Of a stretch of DNA of 64,000 nt, positions 43,126-53,188 are shown one piece after another (position 1 is the first letter of the stretch; each line of letters opens with the position of its first letter). The stretch is from positions 62,001 to 126,000 of the forward strand of contig JAVJRG010000008.1 in assembly GCA_040218535.1 (NCBI GenBank). Direction: 5' to 3'. The notes under the pieces are model-generated. The model was not told the origin of the DNA, did no database searches, and saw nothing but the letters and a program-made list of their open reading frames with translations. The stretch comes from Lacipirellulaceae bacterium (lineage in GTDB: Bacteria; Planctomycetota; Planctomycetia; Pirellulales; Lacipirellulaceae). Position numbers and translations under genes: made by a program.

Positions 43126-44037
43126 TTAAGCCGACACATTCTCACACGGCATTTTTCGGGCAATCCGCTTCAGCAACCCACGCAGCACTTTTCCTGGTCC
43201 GACTTCGTAAAACTGCTCGATCCCATGTTCATCAATCAGCAGTCGGATGGAATCCTCCCAGCGGACTTGGCTAACGACTTGGCGAATCAGCAAATCGCGT
43301 ATTTTTTCGGGATCGTCATGCGGCTGGGCATCGACGTTGGAAATGACAGGCACGCGGGGTGGTCGGATCTGAACTTCCGCCAGGGCCGCCTTCAATCGCT
43401 CAACCGCGGGTTGCATCAACTCGGTATGGAATGCCCCCGCCACAGCGAGCGGGATCACTTTCATCGCACCGGCTTCTTCCGCGAGAGCAGCAACGCGTTC
43501 GCAGGCTGGCGTACTCCCGGAAACGACAATGTTCCCAGGGCAGAGCAAGTTAGCGATTTCCAGCACGTCACCCTCACGTGCCTGATTGCAAAGCTCGACA
43601 ACTTGGTTTCGCTCCATGCCAAGGATGCTGACCATCCCGCTGCTCACTTGGTCAGCCGCATCTTGCATCGCAGCGCCACGTTGCTGAACGAGGCGCAACC
43701 CGCTTGCAAAGTCGATCGAGCCAGCAAACACCAGCGCGGTGTACTCGCCAAGACTCAGACCTGCGGTCGCAGCAGAAGTCTCAGCGACTTCCGGCGAATC
43801 GACTTTCAATTGTTCTAGTGCAGCCAGGCTACACACGAACAACGCCGGCTGACTGTGAACGGTAGAATCCAGCTCTTCAGCAGGGCCGTTCTTGCAGAGT
43901 TCGAGAAGACCGTAGCCGAGGATCTCAGCGGCCTGATCGAAAAGAGCCTTCGCAGCCGGGAGGTTCGCAGCTAATTCGGCTCCCATGCCGACGGTTTGAG
44001 CGCCTTGACCTGGAAACAGTAGCGCAGTCTTACTCAT
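43126..44037 (-). CDS. fabD: Malonyl-CoA--ACP transacylase
   Basis: A 303-aa transferase loading malonate onto ACP. The nucleophile serine is in GLSLGEYTALVFAG, the opening is TALLFPGQGAQTVGMGAEL, and the catalytic His is in VAGAFHTELM. It starts 41 nt after rpmF; fabH and plsX, often between them, are absent here. Confidence 0.96.
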   Translation of the reverse strand: MSKTALLFPGQGAQTVGMGAELAANLPAAKALFDQAAEILGYGLLELCKNGPAEELDSTVHSQPALFVCSLAALEQLKVDSPEVAETSAATAGLSLGEYTALVFAGSIDFASGLRLVQQRGAAMQDAADQVSSGMVSILGMERNQVVELCNQAREGDVLEIANLLCPGNIVVSGSTPACERVAALAEEAGAMKVIPLAVAGAFHTELMQPAVERLKAALAEVQIRPPRVPVISNVDAQPHDDPEKIRDLLIRQVVSQVRWEDSIRLLIDEHGIEQFYEVGPGKVLRGLLKRIARKMPCENVSA

Positions 44038-44078
44038 CTTCGCCTTCTCGGTGTCGCGATCTGCTCGTGAGGAGAAAG

Positions 44079-44258
44079 TTACTCAGCCGATTCGACCATC
44101 GCACGGCCCTGATAGTGGCCGCAGTTCCCGCAAACGACGTGCGAAAGGGTCGCCGTGCCGCAGCGAGGGCAGGGCTGCAGTTGCTTTGCCTTGAGGGCGT
44201 CGTGCGAGCGACGCTTGCCGCTGCGAGAATTGGAATGCTTGCGCTTAGGTACGGCCAT
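44079..44258 (-). CDS. rpmF: 50S ribosomal protein bL32
   Basis: A 59-aa basic ribosomal protein read from ATG 44258: MAVPKRKHSNSRSGKRRSH, then a zinc ribbon CPRCG...CGNCGHYQGR. All four cysteines are present. It heads the fab cluster, as in many bacteria. Short overlapping frames in this region are not genes. Confidence 0.96.
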   Translation of the reverse strand: MAVPKRKHSNSRSGKRRSHDALKAKQLQPCPRCGTATLSHVVCGNCGHYQGRAMVESAE

Positions 44259-44564
44259 CGCGGGGCCTCATCGGAAAGGTTGGCTTTAGTGTGGTTTGTC
44301 GAATCGCGAAGCATACCCCGAAAACCGCGGTTGCGAAAGGGCCTCAATCGCCGCATAGCCCGGAGGGTTCTTGTGGGCATCCTTACCCTGTTGTGGAACG
44401 TAACTCATTGGCAGGCAATCTGATAGCAAAAGAATAGTCGACAATTTTGAGGAGCGGAAAACTCGATTTGACTCGAATCCGGATTTCCGACTAAGCTCAA
44501 AGTCCCGCCAGAGTCCCTCCCCAAAACTTCCCGCCTTAAAGATTCCTTTCCGGAGTTACATACC
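44259..44564. other. 306-nt divergent region before prepilin-like gene
   Basis: It lies between divergent rpmF and the DUF1559 gene. The usual rpmF partner yceD is not here. CGGAG at about 44549-44553 is a plausible ribosome site for the gene at 44565. No other feature was found. Confidence 0.5.
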
Positions 44565-45470
44565 ATGCGCTCGCCTTCTTCGTCGTGTCGTTCCGCATTT
44601 ACGCTCGTTGAACTCCTGGTCGTCATCGCCATCATCGGCGTGCTTGTCGGCCTCCTCCTGCCTGCCGTCCAAGCTGCTCGCGAAGCTGCCCGCCGCAATA
44701 GCTGTCAGAACAACTTGAAGCAGCAAGGACTCGCCCTTCAGATGCATCACGATGCGAAACGCCAGTACCCAACCGGACGGAATAGCACGACGCAGTTTGG
44801 CACTTCTTGGGCCTTCCGATTGCTACCCTTCATTGAGCAAGAAGTGTTGTTTGATGCTTACCAATCCAACCAGCGCGTCGACTCCGACGAAAACGCACTC
44901 GCGATGCGTACTCCCGTCGAGATGTACTACTGCCCCAGTCGCCGCTCGCCCGAGGCTGATCGAGACTTTGACAACAACGACCAACCCTCGGTCGTCCGTG
45001 GTGTTGCTGCCGGGGGCGATTATGCTGCCAACGCCGGCTGGGATGTCCATTTCGGACTCAACGGCGTGCTCACCAGCTTCGAGCCCAGCGTCGTCGCCGG
45101 GCCGATGTTCACAGGATCGAAGATCAAGGATCGCTATATCACCGATGGCCTCTCGCAGACGCTCGCTGCAGGAGATCGTCACATCCCTCGAAATCTCGTC
45201 GCTGAGCCTGGGCTCGAACACCATGACGCGGGCGATACCGCGTTCTTCCCAGCCGACAATCCACGCACGGTCATGGCAGGTGTGCTCGGTGGCTTGGCCG
45301 CGAATGCCGACGACGACAGTAGTGAGAAATTCGGCAGCGAGCATCCCGGCATCGTGCAGTTCGTCTATCTCGATGGCCACGTCGAAGCAATCACCACCGA
45401 CGCCGATGAAGAAACGCTCAAGAAACTAGCCGCCTTCGGCGACGGCCAAATCATCGGCGACGCGATTTGA
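44565..45470 (+). CDS. DUF1559 prepilin-like surface protein
   Basis: A 301-aa protein with a type IV prepilin/pseudopilin leader: a short basic peptide, then [19 protein letters not shown] (11-29), with prepilin peptidase expected to cut before Phe12. [20 protein letters not shown] and [21 protein letters not shown] define the planctomycete-specific DUF1559 family. A C-terminal H-X9-DG-like motif is visible as [13 protein letters not shown]. Such proteins occur in dozens of copies per planctomycete genome and probably form surface or secretion structures. Confidence 0.94.
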   Translation: MRSPSSSCRSAFTLVELLVVIAIIGVLVGLLLPAVQAAREAARRNSCQNNLKQQGLALQMHHDAKRQYPTGRNSTTQFGTSWAFRLLPFIEQEVLFDAYQSNQRVDSDENALAMRTPVEMYYCPSRRSPEADRDFDNNDQPSVVRGVAAGGDYAANAGWDVHFGLNGVLTSFEPSVVAGPMFTGSKIKDRYITDGLSQTLAAGDRHIPRNLVAEPGLEHHDAGDTAFFPADNPRTVMAGVLGGLAANADDDSSEKFGSEHPGIVQFVYLDGHVEAITTDADEETLKKLAAFGDGQIIGDAI

Positions 45471-45480
45471 CCGTAACAAC

Positions 45481-45617
45481 ACGCTCCGCGTGGTAAGCAG
45501 AAAGTACTCGCGTGCCAGACTCTGTGATCTTGGCAGTTCAGCACGCATCAATCCGTGCTTCCAAGTAGGCTTTGTTCCAGCTGGTTGCACTTTCAAGAGA
45601 TGCTCCACGCGGAGCGT
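45481..45617. repeat. Inverted repeat in convergent intergenic region
   Basis: ACGCTCCGCGTGG (45481-45493) and CCACGCGGAGCGT (45605-45617) are exact inverted copies; the right copy also forms the local hairpin CTCCACGC/GCGTGGAG. It lies between the convergent prepilin-like and ruvB genes. Confidence 0.75.
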
Positions 45618-45627
45618 GGAGTTACAG

Positions 45628-46704
45628 TCATGCAGCCTCGGGTGGCGGTTCCCCCAGATGCTCGTATCCAGCCGTCGTGAGCTTCCGCCCGCGGGGACTT
45701 CGCACGACGAGCTCCGCCCGCAGCAGAAATGGTTCGACTTCGTCCGTCAGCGTGTCCGGGGCTGTGTTCAGCGTATGAGCGATCGCCTCGACGCCCACCG
45801 GTCCGCCGTTGAACACGCGGAGGATCGTCTCTAGATACTTTCGATCTTGCCCGTCGAGCCCCAAGGGATCGACGCCCAGCATGTCGAGTGCCGCCTTGGC
45901 GACCTCGAAAGTTACTTCGCCATCCGCCTTCGTCGTGGCATAGTCACGCACCCACCGCAAACGGTTGTTGGCAATCCGTGGCGTACCGCGGCTGCAGATG
46001 GCAATCTTGCCTGCCGCTTCTTCGTCGACAGGCACTTTTAGTTTCTTGGCGTTGCGGGTGATGATCTCGCACAGCTCGTCTTGGCTGTAGAACTCCAGGT
46101 GCTCGCGGACTTGAAATCGATCGCGGAGCGGCGCGGACAGCAACCCGGTGCGAGTCGTTGCTCCAATGATCGTAAAGGGCGGCAACGGCATATTCAGCGT
46201 CCGGGCGTTCACTCCTTCACCAAGGGTGATATCGATTCGGAAATCTTCCATCGCCGGGTACATGAACTCCTCGACTGCTTTTGGCAGTCGATGAATCTCA
46301 TCAATGAACAGCACCGAGCCTTCGGAGGCATTTGTCAAATAAGGCAACAAATCCTTCGGTGCCGCCAAAGCCGCCCCGCTGGCGATTTGCAACGGCACGT
46401 CGAGCGCCTTGGGAATGCAAGTCGCAAAAGTCGTCTTCCCCAATCCCGGCGGCCCATCAAGCAAAATATGCCCCAGCGGCTCCTTGCGAATCCGCGCCGC
46501 ATCCACGGCAATCATGATCCGCTCATAAACTTCGCGCTGCCCAATCATCTCCTCCAGCCGCTGCGGGCGCAATGCGGACTCCTCTTCCTTCGTCGGCCCG
46601 GTAAAGGAAGGCCGCTCGGGAGGAAGTTGATCGTCGTCGCCAGAAAGAATCGTTTCGCGGGCCATGTTGAGTTGCGGGTCGTGGGGCGCGAGGCGTTTTG
46701 TCAT
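45628..46704 (-). CDS. ruvB: Holliday junction branch migration helicase RuvB
   Basis: A 358-aa AAA+ motor that drives branch migration with RuvA. Walker A LLDGPPGLGKTTFATCIP, Walker B VLFIDEIHRLPKAVEEFMY, sensor GATTRTGLLSAPLRDRF and the C-terminal winged helix (TARGRKLTTAGYEHLG-like end) are present. It is 8 kb from ruvA-ruvC rather than adjacent. Confidence 0.97.
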   Translation of the reverse strand: MTKRLAPHDPQLNMARETILSGDDDQLPPERPSFTGPTKEEESALRPQRLEEMIGQREVYERIMIAVDAARIRKEPLGHILLDGPPGLGKTTFATCIPKALDVPLQIASGAALAAPKDLLPYLTNASEGSVLFIDEIHRLPKAVEEFMYPAMEDFRIDITLGEGVNARTLNMPLPPFTIIGATTRTGLLSAPLRDRFQVREHLEFYSQDELCEIITRNAKKLKVPVDEEAAGKIAICSRGTPRIANNRLRWVRDYATTKADGEVTFEVAKAALDMLGVDPLGLDGQDRKYLETILRVFNGGPVGVEAIAHTLNTAPDTLTDEVEPFLLRAELVVRSPRGRKLTTAGYEHLGEPPPEAA

Positions 46705-46841
46705 TCCGACGGGAGCCTAGCCGACCGAGGAATCCGGTTTGATACTGTGTGCGTTCTCGATCTCGACGGTCTGAACACCTGTACGCTACCGCCGCACTAT
46801 ATCAAATCGGCTGCAAATCGGGAAAGCGTGAATTTCTTACC

Positions 46842-46949
46842 AAGGTAGCCGCAGCCCCGGTCTCGATTGTGGTGGCGGCTGCCGGAGAACTCTTGGAACG
46901 CAAACATACCGAGCTAATTCCCGGCGACCTTGTAGGTCGCGGCTACCTT
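46842..46949. repeat. Inverted repeat with GCGACC hairpin
   Basis: AAGGTAGCCGC (46842-46852) and GCGGCTACCTT (46939-46949) are inverted; beside the latter GCGACCT/AGGTCGC (46924-46940) forms a 7-bp hairpin. The related copy at 62392-62408 reads GCGACTT/AAGTCGC, a paired base change. It lies between divergent ruvB and the PrsW gene. Confidence 0.75.
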
Positions 46950-46987
46950 CAGTTTCGACAAGCGATCCAACGCAGTAAACTACCCCC

Positions 46988-48178
46988 ATGCTCACCAACG
47001 CCCAACGTCTCTGGCTCGAACGAAACACCCGCCGAGCTGACTTCCTTTGGAAATGGGGCCTGGGCATCCTCGCCGTCGGTTTCGTCGTTGGCATTGCGGT
47101 TGATGCATCGTTTACAGGTTGGATGGAGCCGCCAGAGCGACAGAACCTATTCGCTCCCGATTCGGAAGAGCCCGAGGAACCCCAGACGCCTCCAGACGAT
47201 CCTCACTATCAAGATAGGGTCAAACATTGGGAGAAAATCGAGCAGCACGCAGGACGAGGTGAGTGGGGAAGCGTGTTTCTCGCCATCCCCAAAAGTATGC
47301 TGCAAGGTTGGGGCAATGTCGGAACGACCGGCCTGGCCATATTGACGGGACTCTGTTGGATGATGTTTCTGCTACAGACGGTTCAGCCTGCCGACGATCG
47401 AACTTTCCGTCTTCTCTCATGCATCGTAGGCCTGCTCCTCGGGGTGGTAAGCATCTGGTTCACGCTCTTCTTGATTCTTTACCAAGAAATTGGCTGGGGA
47501 CTTGCTGAGAGCGACGAGTTTATTCCTGGGCTTCGTTTCTTCGTCCTAGGTGTCGGGTTCCGTGAGGAAGTCTCAAAGTTCATTTGCTTCCTGCCGTTGC
47601 TTCCTTGGATCGTTCGCCGCCGCGACGAACTGGCTGCACTGATCGTTGCCGGCTGCGTGGGGTTAGGATTCGCCATGGAAGAAAACGTTGGCTACATCTA
47701 TCGATCCGCCGGCAGCGGCACATTGGGACGATTGCTAACACCTGCTCCGATCCATATTGCGCTGACAGGGCTCATCGGCTTGGCTGCCTATCGAGCCTGC
47801 CGCTGGCCAAAAGAGTGGGGACCGCAATTCGTCGTTGTCTTCCTAGGAGCGATTCTTATGCACGGGGCGTACGATGCGCTAATCGTTTTGCCAGACCTCA
47901 AGGATTACAGCATAGGAGCCTTTATCCTGTTCTTCTTATTGCAATGGCACTTCTTCCGCGAACTTCGCGAGCTACGCATAGTGCGCCGCGAGACCATATC
48001 ACTCAGTGCCAACTTTATCACCTGCGTTGCGTTGGTCGCAGCCGCCACATTCGTTTATATGTCCGCCGCCACGGGTTGGAGCGGGGCGCTCGACATTATG
48101 TTCATGTCGGTGTTGGGGCAGGCGATGATGGTTTATCTGTTCCTGCGGGAGATGCCGGAGTCGCTGGTGACGGTGTGA
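46988..48178 (+). CDS. PrsW-family intramembrane metalloprotease
   Basis: A 396-aa membrane protein with about nine transmembrane segments. The active-site motifs of the PrsW/CPBP-like family are seen: EExxK in FREEVSKF (193-197), EE in GFAMEENVGY (231-232) and HxxxD in HGAYDAL (292-296). PrsW proteases cut anti-sigma factors in other bacteria. An acidic extracytoplasmic or cytoplasmic loop lies at 47-75. No anti-sigma gene is adjacent. Confidence 0.88.
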   Translation: MLTNAQRLWLERNTRRADFLWKWGLGILAVGFVVGIAVDASFTGWMEPPERQNLFAPDSEEPEEPQTPPDDPHYQDRVKHWEKIEQHAGRGEWGSVFLAIPKSMLQGWGNVGTTGLAILTGLCWMMFLLQTVQPADDRTFRLLSCIVGLLLGVVSIWFTLFLILYQEIGWGLAESDEFIPGLRFFVLGVGFREEVSKFICFLPLLPWIVRRRDELAALIVAGCVGLGFAMEENVGYIYRSAGSGTLGRLLTPAPIHIALTGLIGLAAYRACRWPKEWGPQFVVVFLGAILMHGAYDALIVLPDLKDYSIGAFILFFLLQWHFFRELRELRIVRRETISLSANFITCVALVAAATFVYMSAATGWSGALDIMFMSVLGQAMMVYLFLREMPESLVTV

Positions 48179-48611
48179 GTGCAAGCCAACTTTCATTCCG
48201 AAGGGATGCTAGCTCCGCCGCGGCGGAAGGAATCCGGTCGGTAGCTCATGTTGATATCTCACTCTGTGATGCCTGGCCGACTTCGTGTGCCACTGCTGGT
48301 TTATTCAGCGTGGCCTATTGAGCCCGCGTTGCGAATCAATTGAGCTGGGCTGATCGCCTTCATGCTCGTTTTGCTGCAAGTGGAGCCGACGAGCGTGCCA
48401 CTGGCTCTGCCAGTGCCGAACTTCTGGGTTGAGTAACAAGTTTGAAGAACTACGCAGTTTCGCGACCACAAGCTGATCGATTCCCTCCTAATTGCTTGCA
48501 GCCTGCACCCGGTTAGAGCGCCCAAGTCCAAACTTTCTCGGGAGTCGAGCTGTCTGACAGGTCAAACACTGGCAGAGCCAGTGCCACCCGCCGTGGTTTA
48601 CTCGTCTAAAT
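48179..48611. other. 433-nt convergent intergenic region with paired hairpins
   Basis: Hairpins CACTGGC/GCCAGTG occur near 48397-48413 and 48570-48586 in inverted arrangement with different loops (TCT and AGA), as two arms of a larger repeat separated by about 155 nt of nondescript sequence. No gene is visible. Confidence 0.65.
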
Positions 48612-49961
48612 TCACTTGCGTTTCTTACGACCACCAATCGGCTCGTACATGACGTCGGGAATCTGTCGTGCAAATTCGTCACGCCTTTCCCACATCGAGA
48701 TATGGCTGGTGGGATCAAAAGGTATGGATGCACTCTTGTATTGAGATTTAAGAAACCTCTTTTCAATATGTTGGAGCACGCGAAAGGTGTAACGATCGGA
48801 ATCGGAGTCGATTTCGGAAGCTGACTCATATTGAAAGTAGAAGTCTTCCGGACAGGCATACCAATAGGTTTGCAGGAGGGTGCCGGCGTCGATGTAGGGA
48901 TTCTTCACGAGCTCCATCACTTGCCTTGTATTTGCTTCCCAGTGCATGTTCTCGGCGTAGTATTGTAGCTCGTCCTTACTCTTGGTCGTTTTCAGGAACG
49001 TCTTTATTTCACGATCCATTTTTCGCAGGAATTTCGCAACGAGAGCGTCTGCCTCTTTTCTTGATTTCCTGAGCGGCTTCTTTTGCATGATTGCTTCTGA
49101 TTGCTCCATAACCGCAGTCAGTTCCTCTCCTCCTTCATCGACCAATCGAATAATTTCCTCCCGGCGCCGTTTGGATAACCGCTTTCCGGTACTTAATTCT
49201 GGAATATGCCGTTCGTAAGGTTCATCGGATGCTGACTCTTCCGCACCCGTGTCTTCTGCCGGCGGTAGGCAAATCGCAATGCGCGTCAGAAACTCGTTGA
49301 AAGAGCCTGCGACTAGGATCGCGTGCGACTTATCAAAGACAGGGTCGCCATGCTCGTTCAAATCGTAGCCGCCCGCATCTTCGTTCCAGAAGTAAACGCA
49401 CCCCGGCTTGTCGAGCAGTGAGATTGAATAGTAGTAAAGATTGAACTGCCCACAAATCGGAAGGTGCCCTTCTGGCAAAGACGGCGTAATGAACTCTTCG
49501 GCAAACAACAGGCTCTTATAGGCTTCTGGCTTGGCATATAAGCCGTAGATAAAATCTACGGGCCGGGTATCTTGCTTTCCGAAGATAGGCAGCTCGACAT
49601 GGTTGGGGTCGGGTTCGCCGCCGTTTTGCGCCCGCAAGAAGTCTCGATACTCTTGCGGTAGTTTGACGCCTAGCTTTTTCTCGAGCTTTGCCACTTGAGC
49701 CTCGGTTGCCGCTCGTTTGCCTTTCGGGCGTTTGATCTTCAGCAGGCTTGGATCGACCTTGACATAACCTTTAGCAAGCTTCTGCTCTTTTAGTTTTTCA
49801 GTCGCCTCTTTAGCAGCAGAAGGGGAGGTGAATGTTTTGGCCGTTTCCCGCCCTTGGGTACCCAGTCGACCGTGACGAATCGTTTGTTTTTTGCCACGGA
49901 GTTTGTACGACCAGAATTTCCGGGATTGGCCGTCGTCGAAGAAAAAACTTGCTGAGTTCAT
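48612..49961 (-). CDS. WGR-SUKH-DUF4274 multidomain protein
   Basis: A 449-aa soluble protein with three modules. Residues 1-65 resemble a WGR domain (SRKFWSYKLRGKKQTIRHGRLG), a nucleic-acid-binding module found with PARPs and helicases. Residues 85-230 are SMI1/KNR4-like (SUKH): LEKKLGVKLPQEYRDFLRAQ, NGGEPDP, HLPICGQFNLYYYSI, VAGSFNEFL. A charged helical part follows, and residues 325-390 resemble DUF4274 (DELQYYAENMHWEANTRQVM, ACPEDFYFQYES). SUKH proteins are best known as immunity proteins against nuclease toxins; the combination suggests sensing of damaged nucleic acid or toxin, but this is inference. Sequence is AT-richer than the surroundings. Confidence 0.75.
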   Translation of the reverse strand: MNSASFFFDDGQSRKFWSYKLRGKKQTIRHGRLGTQGRETAKTFTSPSAAKEATEKLKEQKLAKGYVKVDPSLLKIKRPKGKRAATEAQVAKLEKKLGVKLPQEYRDFLRAQNGGEPDPNHVELPIFGKQDTRPVDFIYGLYAKPEAYKSLLFAEEFITPSLPEGHLPICGQFNLYYYSISLLDKPGCVYFWNEDAGGYDLNEHGDPVFDKSHAILVAGSFNEFLTRIAICLPPAEDTGAEESASDEPYERHIPELSTGKRLSKRRREEIIRLVDEGGEELTAVMEQSEAIMQKKPLRKSRKEADALVAKFLRKMDREIKTFLKTTKSKDELQYYAENMHWEANTRQVMELVKNPYIDAGTLLQTYWYACPEDFYFQYESASEIDSDSDRYTFRVLQHIEKRFLKSQYKSASIPFDPTSHISMWERRDEFARQIPDVMYEPIGGRKKRK

Positions 49962-50109
49962 TTCGTCATCGATCGAGTAACGACCGCCTGGTGGGTAGTA
50001 TTTGAAGCAGTTTCAAGAATCAGTTTCGTAACCCGAAGCTTGAGCGAGGTGCCATACTATGGGGTTTTCCCCTGGCTAATGCTTCGGGTTGCGAATTTAG
50101 CAACGATTT

Positions 50110-51306
50110 CTAGAGCCGATTGGGGCGAGCAGCAACCAGCCCGACCAGCGCAACACCAAACAGTAGCAACGCACTCGGCTCCGGGATTATTGGGTGTTGC
50201 ATCCGAAACCCTCGGAAAACACCGTTGTAGGTACCGACGCCAGCGATCCAGCCGTCGTCGTTCACGTCATACGCGTGCCAGAGTTCCCAGCCGGAAGTTT
50301 GATCAATCAGGCTGTTCAAATCGACGGCTTGGCCTTGGTAGTAACAGAACGCGTGATAGTCGCCCGTGCCCGAGCCGGGAGCCATGTTGAGTGAACCGAC
50401 CATCAAGCCGTGGTTGTTGACGGCGCGGCCGAAACTTTCGATCGCGCCCAGCGCCGAGTGATTGACGGCAGACATGCCGCTGGCGGGATCCCAGAGAAAG
50501 GCAGTCGTCACTCCTGAATTGGTCGCTTGATCAAAGGCCCAGCCGGCAACCTGTGCGCTGTCGTTGATGTCCATCCCGAAAGTGGGGCCTGTGCCGTTCA
50601 GTCCCCCGATGTTGCCGGTGAAGGGAATCGGGTTGCCCATCACATTTCCAATCTTGGTGACGGCACCCGTGCTGGAGCCCTCCCAGCCAACGAGGTTGCC
50701 GTTCTCGCTGATACTTTGCGGACGTTTGACTATGTTGGTGACTTCGGGTGTGTAACTGTTCGATTTCCGCCAAACGGTCCCGGTATGCAGAATCTCGGCG
50801 CTGAAGCTGTTGAAGGTGTAGGAAGTACCCACGACGACGTTGCTGTTATTGATCGAGACCGCACGGCTGTGATCTAAACTGCTGACGGGGCTTAGGACGG
50901 TCGTCACCGGCGTGTTGAGCGAATCTTCAGTGACGAATCCTTTGACGTTGAACGGGAAGGTCGGCTCACGGGCCTCGCCCACCGCGTCGTGAGAATCGTT
51001 CATGTCGATCTGGAATAGCCCCACGGGTGTGCCCAGATCGACAATTTGAAAGAACGGCCCCGGTGCGCCCCAATAGGTTCCTTTGAATGGAGCATTCACG
51101 TTGCCAAACACGCCCGCGCTAGGCCCCGACCGTCCGTAAACAGAACCGTCAGACAAAATAGCCATCCCTTCGCTGACGATATTGGAAGTGTCAGGCGGCA
51201 GCATGTCGACCGGCTGAATCGCCTGCGACGGCGCGACGCAGACGAAAAGTGAAACGAGCAGGGACACGGCACGAACATGCCATTGCTTCACACGGATCGT
51301 CTTCAT
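50110..51306 (-). CDS. HAF-repeat PEP-CTERM protein, secreted
   Basis: A 398-aa exported protein. A signal peptide (about 1-29, cut after PSQA) is followed by repeated segments of the HAF type (MDINDSAQVAGWAFD, AVNNHGLMVGSLN, YDVNDDGWIAGVG), each of about 40 residues. The end is a PEP-CTERM sorting signal: PEPSALLLFGVALVGLVAAR, then Arg/Asn/Arg, so it would be processed by an exosortase. Likely surface or extracellular matrix protein. Confidence 0.88.
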   Translation of the reverse strand: MKTIRVKQWHVRAVSLLVSLFVCVAPSQAIQPVDMLPPDTSNIVSEGMAILSDGSVYGRSGPSAGVFGNVNAPFKGTYWGAPGPFFQIVDLGTPVGLFQIDMNDSHDAVGEAREPTFPFNVKGFVTEDSLNTPVTTVLSPVSSLDHSRAVSINNSNVVVGTSYTFNSFSAEILHTGTVWRKSNSYTPEVTNIVKRPQSISENGNLVGWEGSSTGAVTKIGNVMGNPIPFTGNIGGLNGTGPTFGMDINDSAQVAGWAFDQATNSGVTTAFLWDPASGMSAVNHSALGAIESFGRAVNNHGLMVGSLNMAPGSGTGDYHAFCYYQGQAVDLNSLIDQTSGWELWHAYDVNDDGWIAGVGTYNGVFRGFRMQHPIIPEPSALLLFGVALVGLVAARPNRL

Positions 51307-51919
51307 GAGAACTCACCTCACTGTTTGCGGACGGTTGAAAAGAGTCTTCGCAGTCTTGGTCCTCGTTCAGGACCAGCGCGTGGGATAAGCACCGTTAGAA
51401 TAACGATCCTGTCAGCGAGTTTCAATCAATTTGCGTTTTGCACAACATCGGAAGCAAGCAATTGGGAGCGTTTATGGATTGAGTGAGCGAAAAGATGGTC
51501 TGGATAAGCGCTTTCTCGGCTTCGACATCGAAGCACGAGTTGAGTGATGACGCCGTTAGTCAATCTCTCTTGGCGCCAACCTCATTAAGTGCATCGCGCT
51601 GCTCGTCGCCACGATGCGAAGAGCCAGCAATGGGAGCGCCTACAAGCAAAACAAACTACTACAACGAACAGACACTGCAGGTCTACTTCAATCGGGCGAT
51701 CTAATTCTGAAATGTACCGAGGGTCCAACCCAGCCGAGCTTCAAGTCGCGACAAGTCAGCAGTGGCACCCTCGAAGAGGATTGCAGCAGTTCCACCCGCC
51801 GGTTTTCACTTAGAGTTGCACAGCAATTTACTTACTCAGCCCTCCACAGTTGGCTAGAATAGGCAACGTCACGACACTTGAATCGACTCGGTAATGAGTC
51901 TTGCTCTGGAATTAGTATC
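51307..51919. other. 613-nt divergent region between two PEP-CTERM genes
   Basis: A hairpin GGTCCT/AGGACC is at 51358-51374. Isolated half-repeat AGCAGTGGCACCC occurs near 51763. I see no RNA gene or convincing reading frame; promoters of the two divergent genes should be here. Confidence 0.5.
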
Positions 51920-53188
51920 ATGGTCCGATCAGCTATCACGATCTCGTTCTGTTTCCTTTATTCGATGCTAGGCCAAATCAATTGCCATGCCTCGACCTAT
52001 TTCAGAGAAGTTAGCTTGATCACAAACGACATCGTGTATGATCCGCATTCTGACATGATCTACGCTTCTGTCCCAAGCGAAGTGGGGATTTTGAGAGGAA
52101 ACACGATCACTCCTATCAATCCCTACACGGGAGCCCTGGGCAACTCGGTATTCATTTCGAGTGAGCCATCAAAAATGTCAATCGCTGACGATGGCTCTCG
52201 AATCTACGTTGCCAGCGAGAGCACGAATTTGGTCACTCCGTTTTTCCTCGACACAATGACGCCTGGAGCTGCTTTTCCTATCGGCTCAGGCGATCGCCGT
52301 GTTGACGATTTAGAAGTGTTGCCCGGGAATGCAAGCAGGCTTGCAGTGTCCAGGAGGTCGGGAAATACGAATCGTGGGTTCGCATTCTTTGAGGACGGAG
52401 TTCAGTTGCCCGATGCATCGAGCGACTCTGCTAGATACGACCGAATCGAATTTGGGGACGATCCGAGCACTATTTACGGCCATTCAAGCAGCATCAGTGA
52501 TCGTGACTTTAATGCCTTCGAAGTTAACTGGGCTCCCGATGGGGGATATGTTGGGACCATCTATCAGGCCAAGCGATTGTTGACGCAGAACGGTCTCGAC
52601 ATGGAATATGAAAATGGTCGAGTTTATTTTACAAACGGGCAAATCCTTGAAGTTGCAACACCCGGTCCAATTGGAAGTTTCAACGGTCGTGGTCCAGTCG
52701 AGCCAAACTTTGAGAGTGGTCGAACCTACTTCATCGACGGTGATGAGCTAAAGACATTTAGCCAGTCAACTTTTGTACCCCTGGGCTCCATAAGTGTTCC
52801 GGAGATGGCTGGTTCGGCACGTAATCTTATCTCACTGGGGACAGACGGCCTTGCTTTCGCAACCGATGCAGGAGAAGTGATTATTGCGAGAGGCAGCCTA
52901 GTTCAGGGACCAAGTGCTGACTTCGACGAGAACGGAATTGTTGAAGGAAAAGACTTCCTGACCTGGCAGCACAGCTTCGGCATCGGCTCCAGTTTATCTG
53001 ACGGAGACGCAAACGGGGATGGAGTGGTTGGTGAAGCTGACCTCACCATATGGGAAGATCAATACTCTGAACCTTCTGGAGCAGCTTCAGTCGCAATCGT
53101 GCCCGAACCAACTTCAATAGCCCTTGCTCTGTTGGTGCCTTGCTTGGCGATAAGACACCGTACAAGTTACACCAGATTGGCAAGCTGA
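51920..53188 (+). CDS. Secreted propeller-like protein with dockerin-type motif and PEP-CTERM
   Basis: A 422-aa exported protein starting at ATG 51920; signal peptide to about residue 24 (NCHA). Residues 30-330 hold short beta-strand repeats (IVYDPHSDMIYASVP, MSIADDGSRIYVASEST), suggesting a beta-propeller. Residues 335-395 have two calcium-loop motifs like a dockerin: ADFDENGIVEGKDFLTWQ and GDANGDGVVGEADLTIWEDQ. The C-terminus is PEPTSIALALLVPCLAI then a basic stretch, a PEP-CTERM signal. AT-richer than neighbours. Confidence 0.85.
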   Translation: MVRSAITISFCFLYSMLGQINCHASTYFREVSLITNDIVYDPHSDMIYASVPSEVGILRGNTITPINPYTGALGNSVFISSEPSKMSIADDGSRIYVASESTNLVTPFFLDTMTPGAAFPIGSGDRRVDDLEVLPGNASRLAVSRRSGNTNRGFAFFEDGVQLPDASSDSARYDRIEFGDDPSTIYGHSSSISDRDFNAFEVNWAPDGGYVGTIYQAKRLLTQNGLDMEYENGRVYFTNGQILEVATPGPIGSFNGRGPVEPNFESGRTYFIDGDELKTFSQSTFVPLGSISVPEMAGSARNLISLGTDGLAFATDAGEVIIARGSLVQGPSADFDENGIVEGKDFLTWQHSFGIGSSLSDGDANGDGVVGEADLTIWEDQYSEPSGAASVAIVPEPTSIALALLVPCLAIRHRTSYTRLAS

